Shown here piece by piece: positions 57,932 to 64,000 of a stretch of DNA of 64,000 nt. Origin of the DNA: Endomychus coccineus (Eukaryota; Arthropoda; Insecta; Coleoptera; Endomychidae). The position numbers and the translations under genes were made by a program. Within the stretch, counting starts at the first letter, position 1. Each line of letters starts with the position of its first letter. The stretch lies in the NCBI GenBank assembly GCA_958510875.1, contig OY294067.1, forward strand, positions 230,359,771-230,423,770. Direction: 5' to 3'. Below the pieces are notes generated by a model that was not told the DNA's origin, made no database searches, and saw only the letters and a program-made list of their open reading frames with translations.

Positions 57932-58111
57932 ATGGGTTTGGATTTCAGCAATAAAAGACATCTCCATAGTGGTCATCAGTCATTATCTACAACGAGCTCG
58001 AGGGAGAAGGTTGCTTCTGCATCACTATCATTGGAAAATATCAATTTTTTGAAGTCCCTTGGTTACAATGTCGGAAAAACTTCAAATATTCAACGAGCCA
58101 AACTTCAATGA
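57932..58111 (+). CDS. Small ORF (59 aa) between minor and major capsid genes
   Basis: ATG 57932 starts a basic, Ser-rich frame (MGLDFSNKRHLHSGHQSLST) that ends with LENINFLKSLGYNV and a short tail, and stops at TGA 58109-58111. It overlaps the first 44 bases of the major capsid gene in another frame. The ending looks like small capsid-associated proteins of related elements that I recall from insects, but this is weak. It has no TM segment. The 15-base region GAGAAGGTTGC occurs twice here (57901 and about 58001), suggesting a local duplication. It may also be an upstream ORF that lowers or times capsid translation. Confidence 0.4.
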   Translation: MGLDFSNKRHLHSGHQSLSTTSSREKVASASLSLENINFLKSLGYNVGKTSNIQRAKLQ

Positions 58112-59270
58112 AGACATCATCCGAGAAGAAACTCATACCTACTATCCCCACACAACATCTTTTGGCAACAGCGATGAAATTGAGATATTAATCAATCAAC
58201 AAGATGTGTTGGTAGATTTGGCCTCGTCTGCTTTATTCATCGAGGCAGAATTCCAGCCAGAAGCAAGTGGTGATGGTGAATGTAAACTAACGAATAATTT
58301 CGGAGCGTTTCTCTTCGAATATATCAGTTATGAATTGAATGGAAAAGAGATAGACAAAGTACGTGATCCTGGTATTGTCAGCACCATCAGAGCTTATCTA
58401 ACATATGCCAAACATGAATCTATACCTCTAGCTATTTCTGGATGGTCATTTAAGGATGTATTGAGTTCAGTCTACAATAATAAAATCAATTTATGGATAC
58501 CGTTGAATTTTCTACTAGGCCTATTCATTGACTATAACAAAGTTTTGAGTGGAAAACATAAGCTGCGCTTGATAAGGTCTCGAACCGATAACGATTGCTA
58601 TACTGATAGCACAGGCACGAAAACGGCTAAAATAAATGTGAAGACGATAGCATTAAAAGTGCGACATGTGTTTCCAAGTGATCAAGTTAAATTTCAAATG
58701 TTGGGGAATTTGAGTGCTGAGAAGCCTATTTTGATTCCATTCCGTAGTTGGGATCTGCATGAAAATCCGTTGATGAAGGAGAGCACTCGCGACATTTGGG
58801 CTGTTAAAACTTCAATGAATTTGGAACGACCCAGATATGTGATTCTAGCTTTCCAAACTGATCGAAAAAATAATCCTGTTAAGCACAGTGCATATTTCGA
58901 TAATATAAACTTGCTAAATGTTAAATTATACTTGAATTCAGAGTGTTATCCATATGAAGCAATGGAATTGAATTTCACCGACCAGCAATACGTGGAAGCA
59001 TACCAGATGTACTATGATTTCCAGAAATCATTTTCAAATAAAATAATAAGCGAACCCATGTTAGATTATATAGCATTCAAGAATAGAGCAATTTTTGTGA
59101 TTGACTGTTCAAAACAAAACGATGCTATAAAGTCATCAACAGTTGACGTCAAACTAGAGATGGAAAGTTTCCTGAATTTCCCCAAAAACACCAGGGCTTA
59201 TTGCATCATCATTAACGATCGTATAATGGAGTATTCTCCGATTACAGGATCAGTTCGGAATTTGGTGTGA
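58068..59270 (+). CDS. Major capsid protein (double jelly roll)
   Basis: A protein of 400 residues from ATG 58068 (MSEKLQIF). An upstream TTG at 58059 is not needed. It forms the hexon-like trimers of the icosahedral shell. Recognisable parts: the N-terminal strand with YYPHTTSFGNSDEIEILINQ, then VDLASSALFIEAEF and NNFGAFLFEYISYELNGKEI (first jelly roll), KINVKTIALKVRHVFPS and PILIPFRSWDLHE (linker and second roll), and YLNSECYPYEAMELNF near residue 300. The pattern matches the 'double jelly-roll-like' proteins annotated in many insect genomes. It is shorter than the capsid proteins of large Polintons. The frame is intact, and AATAAA follows at about 59340. Confidence 0.8.
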   Translation: MSEKLQIFNEPNFNEDIIREETHTYYPHTTSFGNSDEIEILINQQDVLVDLASSALFIEAEFQPEASGDGECKLTNNFGAFLFEYISYELNGKEIDKVRDPGIVSTIRAYLTYAKHESIPLAISGWSFKDVLSSVYNNKINLWIPLNFLLGLFIDYNKVLSGKHKLRLIRSRTDNDCYTDSTGTKTAKINVKTIALKVRHVFPSDQVKFQMLGNLSAEKPILIPFRSWDLHENPLMKESTRDIWAVKTSMNLERPRYVILAFQTDRKNNPVKHSAYFDNINLLNVKLYLNSECYPYEAMELNFTDQQYVEAYQMYYDFQKSFSNKIISEPMLDYIAFKNRAIFVIDCSKQNDAIKSSTVDVKLEMESFLNFPKNTRAYCIIINDRIMEYSPITGSVRNLV

Positions 59271-59409
59271 AGAACCAGGTGATGAATCATAATGTTATAA
59301 TTTATGTTCTAAATGATGTACTATCAAAATGTATCTTTCCCAATAAATGTTATTATTATTATTATATTTGATATTTTATTTCTCAAACGGTAGGTGGTGA
59401 TGTAAACAT

Positions 59410-59443
59410 CCGACGATCATAGTTTGTAAACTATGGTAGTCGG
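59410..59443. repeat. Intergenic palindrome related to the arm palindromes
   Basis: CCGAC...GTCGG and CATAGTTT...AAACTATG pair around a central GT. The word CATAGTTT(A) next to CGA(C/T)GAT is the same as in the innermost units of the terminal repeats. It stands between the major capsid and MSV199-like genes, 164 bp before the latter's ATG. Confidence 0.6.
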
Positions 59444-59606
59444 TTGCTGGAAATGAAACAAATTGAAACAACTAGTGACGTTATCAGTCAGTTATCAACG
59501 TTTGCAATGACATCGAAACGGAGAGTTACCCCCCACCCTCACTATTCACGTTCACGTTCTCACGTATGTAAGAGAGAATCATTTCAGAAAATGTTCAGTT
59601 ATAAAA

Positions 59607-60607
59607 ATGAACTTAGCAGCGTGCGTTCGTGATTCAAATGTGGCTACATGGTCCACCAACAATTTTATTAAGTTAACAGTTAATGAAGTGTGTCTAAAAT
59701 TTGGGATCGATATAAGAAACGATAAAAGAAACTATTTATTTTGGAATATTCAACTAAACCAACGCGTTCTGATGAATGAAGATCTATTGGATTGGTTAGG
59801 TTATCGCGGCAAAAAATATCATGCTAAAAAGGGTGTTATAACAAGATTGTTGAGGAAAAACCCGCATATACACCATTTAGAAATTTGTGATAAGACTGAT
59901 GCACGAAAGAAATATTATGTTCTAGATGCTATTGATTTCGAATCATTATTGATGCAAATGCGAACTCCTAAAGTCATCGAGTTACGTGAACTGTTTTCGT
60001 TAATGAAATTTATTATGATGAAATATTGTGAGTACGAGAAATTCTATGAACAACAAGAACGTCAAAGAGCTGAGGAACGTGAATGTCTTGCGAAAGAACG
60101 ATCTCAACGCTTATCTCAACAAATTCAAATGAATGTTATCACCTTACGGAATAACATTGCACCAAATATTGTTCCACCTCCTATAAATTTCGGAAAGAGA
60201 CGAAATTTAGGTAATTACTTTGTTTTTTATAATAAAATTTATATAATATATATTATTTAGGATTATATCGAACATCGAATGATATGAGACCAGAATGGTA
60301 CCTAATGCGTCGACAGGAGGATGGTTGGCGTGATGCCGACAGAAAATTACAAAATCGGGGAATGCGATTAATACGTAAATGGTCTAACATATCTCATGCT
60401 ATCGATATTGGTAACGAAGTGAAACAGAATTTCCGCCGCGATTTGAAATGGTATGCAAGAGGAAATATTATTCATGCCGCAGAAGAAGAAGAGGGGGGTG
60501 AACAATTGATTGGTGATATCAACATCGAGTCATTGATAGAATGTGTTATCAATCACAAAAATAAAGCTTATGAACTAGCAAATGATAATGTCAATATATT
60601 ATTATAA
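59607..60607 (+). CDS. MSV199-like protein, two exons (316 aa after splicing)
   Basis: Exon 1 is 59607-60210, intron 60211-60260 (50 bp, GTAATT...TATTTAG), exon 2 60261-60607. Splicing joins the frames in phase through one Gly codon. Residues about 8-110 (FIKLTVNEVCLKFGIDIRND, LDWLGYRGKKY, IHHLEICDKTDARKKYYVLD) and the helix FSLMKFIMMKYCEYEKFYEQ match my memory of the MSV199 domain, found in ascoviruses, iridoviruses and entomopoxviruses, often with KilA-N/Bro-type regions and thought to bind DNA. A charged coiled coil (ERQRAEERECLAKERSQRLS) links to exon 2, which begins LYRTSNDMRPEWYLMRRQED and is a compact basic domain. Possibly a regulator of the element or a replication helper. Without splicing, exon 1 ends 16 codons later. 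A second, unspliced product is therefore possible. Confidence 0.7.
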
Positions 60608-60652
60608 TTATCATTCCTTTTGTTTTATTAAAACACTTATATCTTCATACAA

Positions 60653-61156
60653 TCATTTATTTACATGGTAAATAGCCTTCTTTACATATTTAACAAACAT
60701 TTTCAACATTAGTACTGATAAAGAAGATAAAATTGCATACAAAATTGCGAAAATTTTAGAAATTTCTTCGTCTAGTGAGGATGATGTACGTGTGGATGGT
60801 GTTGATATTGTCTTTTGTATGACATGTGGTAAACATGATGATTGTTGGAGCAATTGCCATTCAGCCATATCTCCCTCACTCCGATCAAAGAATAAAAGTT
60901 TAAGTTTATAATGTATGGTGGTACGATTATCTTGAGGAATGTTGAATGCGAATACCTCTAATTGATTATCGTTGATTTTTCTAAAATTCATCGGAATCCA
61001 TTCGGTACGGTTACACCCCCCACCACCATCGGTTGCAACATCCTTCAGACAAATATAAATGCGCTCAACGTGTTGGGGAACGTTCGCGTATAGAATACCA
61101 TTCAGAATTGTGGTTAGAATCACGAAATTTGTTTTTAACATCCCCACTCCCATCAT
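60653..61156 (-). CDS. Putative type I membrane glycoprotein
   Basis: The only - strand gene of the element, convergent with the MSV199-like gene (45 bp apart). From ATG 61156 (or 61153) it encodes about 167 residues: a signal-peptide-like start (MLKTNFVILTTILNGILYAN), an ectodomain with Cys pairs and N-glycosylation sites (CNRTEW, DNRTTIHY), and a C-terminal membrane segment (IFAILYAILSSLSVLMLKMF) followed by a short basic tail. A coiled-coil frame (61304-61065) overlaps its 5' end. No fusion peptide or heptad pair is visible, so I do not call it a fusogen. A surface or membrane-modifying role is plausible, function unknown. Confidence 0.55.
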   Translation of the reverse strand: MMGVGMLKTNFVILTTILNGILYANVPQHVERIYICLKDVATDGGGGCNRTEWIPMNFRKINDNQLEVFAFNIPQDNRTTIHYKLKLLFFDRSEGDMAEWQLLQQSSCLPHVIQKTISTPSTRTSSSLDEEISKIFAILYAILSSLSVLMLKMFVKYVKKAIYHVNK

Positions 61157-61304
61157 TATCTTCACTTTTTGCACTTGTAAATGTATTCAACAGTCTTATA
61201 ACTTTTATTTTATCTTCGTAAAAATTCAAGTCTCTTCTTAGTTCATGAACTTTCTCCACAAATTTTCTAAGTATACGTGTGTATTCTTCAAAAGATATAT
61301 GCAT
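61065..61304 (-). CDS. Small overlapping coiled-coil ORF (79 aa), uncertain
   Basis: ATG 61304 begins MHISFEEYTRILRKFVEKVH, continues with LRRDLNFYEDKIKVIRLL, a helical, heptad-like segment, and then a low-complexity acidic part that overlaps the membrane protein gene in another frame. It may be the upstream gene of a two-gene minus-strand transcript, or exon 1 of a spliced form. The N-terminal 45 residues look coding; the overlap region does not. Confidence 0.4.
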   Translation of the reverse strand: MHISFEEYTRILRKFVEKVHELRRDLNFYEDKIKVIRLLNTFTSAKSEDNDGSGDVKNKFRDSNHNSEWYSIRERSPTR

Positions 61305-61367
61305 AATGACACATTTACAAACTTACTGGATATCTTTATCATAACCTCCAACTATTCACATTTACAC

Positions 61368-63029
61368 ATAAAGTATCATTATTATTACTCGCATTTCATT
61401 CCTCATCTGACCATCATAGTTCGTGAACGATGATGACGTCATCATCGTTCGTAAACTATGGTCGCCGGGTTGAATCAGTTACTGTCATTGGCTTGAAGCA
61501 GTGACGTCATCATCGTTCGTGAACTATGGTCGCCGGATTGAATCAGTTACTGTCATCGGTTCGAAGCAGTGACGTCATCATCGTTCGTAAACTATGGTCG
61601 CCGGATTGAAACAATGACAAAGCAGTCTTTGTCACGTGGTGGTGACACCTACACGAAGCAGCCTGTACCTTCGGTCCGCCATGACATCTGTCACGTGACA
61701 CCTACACGAAGCAGCCTGTACCTTTAGCTCACCATGACAGCTGTCACGTGTTGGTGACACCTACACGAAGCAACCTGTACCTTTGGTTCACCATGACAGC
61801 TGTCACGTGGTGGTGACACCTACACGAAGCAACCTGTACCGTTGGTCCGCCATGACAGCTGCCATGTGGTGGCGACATTTCCATGAAGCAGCCTGTACCT
61901 TTAGCTCACCATGACAGCTGTCACGTGGTGGCGACATCTCCACGAAGCATTCTGTACCTTCGATGACAGCTGTCACGTGGTGGTGACATCTCCATGAAGC
62001 AGCCTGTACCTTTGGACCAAAGGTACAGATTGCTTCCTAGAGGTGGCGGAGCCCCCTCCACGAAGCAGTCTGTACCTTGGGTTCGCCATGACAGCTGTAC
62101 CTTATGGTCGCCATGACAGCTGGACCTTATGGTAGCCATGACAGCTGTACCTCATGCTCACCATGACAGCTGGACCTTATGGTCGCCATGACAGCTGGTT
62201 CTTATGGTCGTCATGACAGCTGTCACTTGGTGGTGACACCTACACGAAGCAACCTGTACCTTATGATTGCCATGACAGCTGGTCCTTATGGTCGCCATGA
62301 CAGCTGGTCCTTATGCCCGCCATGACAGCTGGTCCTTATTGCTTCCTAGAGGTGGCGGAGCCCCCTCCACGAAGCAGTCTGTACCTTAGGTCCGCCATGA
62401 CAGCTGGTCTTTATGGCCGCCATGACAGTTGGTCCTTATGGTCGCCATGACAGCTGGTCCTTATGGTCGCCATGACAGCTGGACCTTATGGTCGCCATGA
62501 CAGCTGGTCCTTATGCCCACCATGACAGCTGGACCTTATGCTCACCATGACAGCTGGACCTTATGGTCGCCATGACAGCTGGTTCTTATGATCGCCATGA
62601 CAGCTGGACCTTATGGTCGCCATGACAGCTGGTCCTTATGGCCGCCATGACAGCTGGTCCTTATGCCCACCATGACAGCTGGTCCTTATGGTCGCCATGA
62701 CAGCTGGTCCTTATGGCCGCCATGACAGCTGGTCCTTATGGTCGCCATGACAGCTGGTCCTTATGGCCGCCATGACAGCTGGACCTTATGGTCGCCATGA
62801 CAGTTGGACCTTAGGGCCGCCATGCTGCCATGTGTTAGTCACGTGACTCTGTACATGTGACACACTTTTTGAACACACCCTGTATACTCTTTACAAATAA
62901 AATAAAATCCTTATCACCTACATCCTTTCAAACTGATAAGGACGAGCTCATGCACCAGATGCACATCGACAGCTAGACCGGAAGTGGAGACCGGATATCC
63001 TGAGGCAGAACTAGCCCAGTTCATCTACT
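61368..63029 (-). repeat. Right terminal inverted repeat of the Polinton
   Basis: Inverse of the left arm. It differs mainly by one additional ~77-bp inner unit (GGCGACCATAGTT, GACGTCA, GTTACTGTCAT), giving three such units against two on the left, and by scattered changes such as GGTTCTTATGGTCGTCATG. High identity over about 1.6 kb implies a recent insertion or conversion between arms. Confidence 0.9.
61425..61450. repeat. 26-bp perfect palindrome at the inner end of the right arm
   Basis: Same GAACGATGATGAC inverted pair as at 51785-51810, centred on TGACGTCA. Confidence 0.9.
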
Positions 63030-63035
63030 AGGCTG
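63030..63035. other. Target-site duplication, right copy (AGGCTG)
   Basis: Matches 50268-50273. Its last bases TG are also the first bases of the possible LTR that follows. Confidence 0.9.
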
Positions 63036-63331
63036 TTATTAGTTAGGAACTCTTATTTAAGTCATACATGGTATTTAGACACTTGTTGTGCCAACAGGTC
63101 CTATGAACTATATGAACTAAATAAAGGTTACAATTAAGCAACTATCATTGACTAAGCATATGCATCGATCGTCGACCTGATGGTCAACGGACATTGACCA
63201 GCTGACGCTGCACCGATCGAACATTAGGTAAATGTATGAATATATGTAAAGAATAGTTGAATTGGAACGATGATACTAAGAACATCTAAATAAATGCCTT
63301 AGACCAAGTACACCGATCTTTTATTATTATA
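63034..63331 (+). mobile_element. Possible 5' LTR of a Gypsy-like retrotransposon
   Basis: The stretch begins TGTTATTAG, has a TATA-like CTTATTTAAG at 63050 and polyadenylation words AATAAA at 63117 and about 63288, and is followed by TGGCGATCCTACC at 63332. That resembles a tRNA primer-binding site, which in Gypsy-type elements starts with TGG directly after the LTR. Against it: the end is TTATTATTATA and not CA, and the second LTR is outside the window. Confidence 0.35.
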
Positions 63332-63425
63332 TGGCGATCCTACCAGAGGCACTTTTAAAAATGCTAACTGCGAACGGAAAATAGTGAAATTGTCAAAAAT
63401 CGGAAACTCCAAAATTGGAATCATA

Positions 63426-63689
63426 ATGTGCGGTTCGAGGTATAATAATCGAGAGAACAACGAGATTCTTGCAGCAGGAACTGGATCAAACAACGCCAAT
63501 CAGGAAAACACATCTTCATTTTCAAGAAACGAATGGATGACGGTGTCAATTTTGGCTATAATTTTGTTGGTAATCGTGTTCTACATCTATAACAAATGGC
63601 AACAAAAGTGGCGTGCATCGGTTAATCGAGAAATCGAGATGCAGGAGTTGCGGAAGTCGAGATCGTTACTGGACAATGATCAAAAATGA
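63426..63689 (+). CDS. Small single-pass membrane protein ORF (87 aa)
   Basis: ATG 63426 (MCGSRYNN) opens a frame with a Ser/Asn-rich start, one clear membrane segment (VSILAIILLVIVFYIY) and a basic then charged tail (WQQKWRASVNREIEMQELRK). It lies between the presumed primer-binding site and the next ORF, where Gypsy-like elements have only a leader. It could be a small extra gene of the retroelement or a host exon. I do not recognise the family. Confidence 0.45.
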   Translation: MCGSRYNNRENNEILAAGTGSNNANQENTSSFSRNEWMTVSILAIILLVIVFYIYNKWQQKWRASVNREIEMQELRKSRSLLDNDQK

Positions 63690-63791
63690 AATAACGAGAT
63701 GACGACATAGCCTAAACCCATCAGCGACGGATCCACCTCGTCAGCCACAGCAGCGTTCAACAACCACCAAAACAATGCAGTGATTTAAGTG

Positions 63792-64000
63792 ATGTTCAAA
63801 AAGTTGAGTGATGAGTTAAGTGTCGCGTGCATAAAAATCAAAAACATAAAAACAAACCTACTAAAAGACAATCAAGAGAAAAGGAATGACATTGGAGTAG
63901 TAGAACGTAAGTTTATAGATGTTAATTCAATTGAAAATAAATGTAACGAGTTGTACACTCAATATGAAAAAGATGTAATAGTTCATGGTATCAAAAAAGA
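63792..64000 (+). CDS. Start of a gag-like ORF, cut by the window end
   Basis: ATG 63792 (MFKKLSDELSVACIKIKN) opens a Lys-rich helical frame that is still open at 64000. Position after a possible LTR and leader, and the helical start, fit a gag gene; too little is visible to prove it. Confidence 0.35.
   Translation, partial: MFKKLSDELSVACIKIKNIKTNLLKDNQEKRNDIGVVERKFIDVNSIENKCNELYTQYEKDVIVHGIKK

Larger units (their letters stand above)
50274..63029 (+). mobile_element. Compact Polinton/Maverick lacking DNA polymerase B, 12,756 bp, apparently complete
   Basis: The termini are AGTAGATGAACTGGG and its inverse CCCAGTTCATCTACT, in keeping with the AG...CT ends of Polintons. Both sides are flanked by AGGCTG (50268-50273 and 63030-63035), a perfect 6-bp target duplication as made by Polinton integrases. 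Long inverted arms enclose ten candidate genes: packaging ATPase, DUF8207-like, fibre-like, integrase, PLA2/pX protein, protease, minor capsid, small ORF, major capsid and MSV199-like on +, plus one membrane protein on -. No ORF resembles pPolB, and the gaps between genes are too small to have held it. Every main frame is open, so this is a recent or preserved copy. The capsid, ATPase and protease set implies virion formation; the borrowed-polymerase idea is inference. Confidence 0.9.

Noticed and set aside
59444..59632. 62-codon frame upstream of the MSV199-like gene
   Set aside because: No known pattern, overlaps the next start, and begins at a non-AUG codon in the listed form.
60653..61156. 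Polinton-encoded membrane fusion protein
   Set aside because: Signal peptide and anchor are present, but no fusion peptide or heptad-repeat pair; too short for known fusogens.

Overview
The window is AT-rich, gene-poor animal DNA, most likely from an insect. The evidence is short GT-AG introns of about 50-80 bp, CR1/jockey-like LINEs, mariner and piggyBac relics, many foldback/MITE repeats, and an insect-style Polinton. I cannot name the species. No rRNA, tRNA or CRISPR array was recognised.

Left part (1-12 kb): the possible 3' end of a host gene (1-840), a minus-strand Myb/SANT-like (zeste-type) gene with three exons and one frameshift (1343-1906), and a small repeat family that carries hammerhead-ribozyme-like motifs (3.65-3.99, 6.06 and 6.69 kb). 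A fragment of a DDE transposase lies near 8.8 kb. Middle part (12-50 kb): a graveyard of transposons. It holds CR1-type LINE ORF1 and endonuclease (13.0-14.2 kb), a DUF7869-like fragment (19.4-19.75 kb), a perfect hairpin element (21.1 kb), LINE RT fragments (22.9-24.1 and 26.8-28.0 kb), an element with ~90 bp inverted ends (24.2-25.2 kb), a nearly complete but broken LINE (29.3-33.6 kb), a deleted mariner (34.3-35.1 kb), a decamer satellite, a piggyBac pseudogene with both termini (35.77-37.81 kb), a 2-kb foldback element (44.7-46.6 kb) and an RNase H-bearing LINE fragment (47.6-49.5 kb).

Right part (50.27-63.03 kb): the main object is an apparently intact, compact Polinton/Maverick of 12,756 bp. 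It begins AGTAGATG, ends CATCTACT, and is flanked by a 6-bp duplication AGGCTG. Its inverted arms of about 1.6 kb are built of minisatellites and palindromes. Inside, on the + strand, are a packaging ATPase, a DUF8207-like protein, a fibre-like coiled-coil protein, a chromodomain integrase, a phospholipase-A2/pX-like minor capsid protein, an adenain-like cysteine protease, a minor capsid (penton-like) protein, a small ORF, a double-jelly-roll major capsid protein and a spliced MSV199-like protein. A signal-peptide/TM protein lies on the - strand. There is no protein-primed DNA polymerase B anywhere in the element. So it could package and integrate itself with its own proteins, but it would have to borrow a replicative polymerase.

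The most striking observation is that the protease has no usable start of its own. Its frame opens 20 nt before the stop of the PLA2/pX gene, in the -1 frame, and that short overlap contains the canonical slippery heptamer A AAA AAC. This predicts a retrovirus-like -1 frameshift producing a minor-capsid-protease fusion. The Polinton sits at the very first bases of a possible LTR retrotransposon (TGTTAT...), whose leader, a small membrane-protein ORF and the start of a gag-like ORF run to the window edge.
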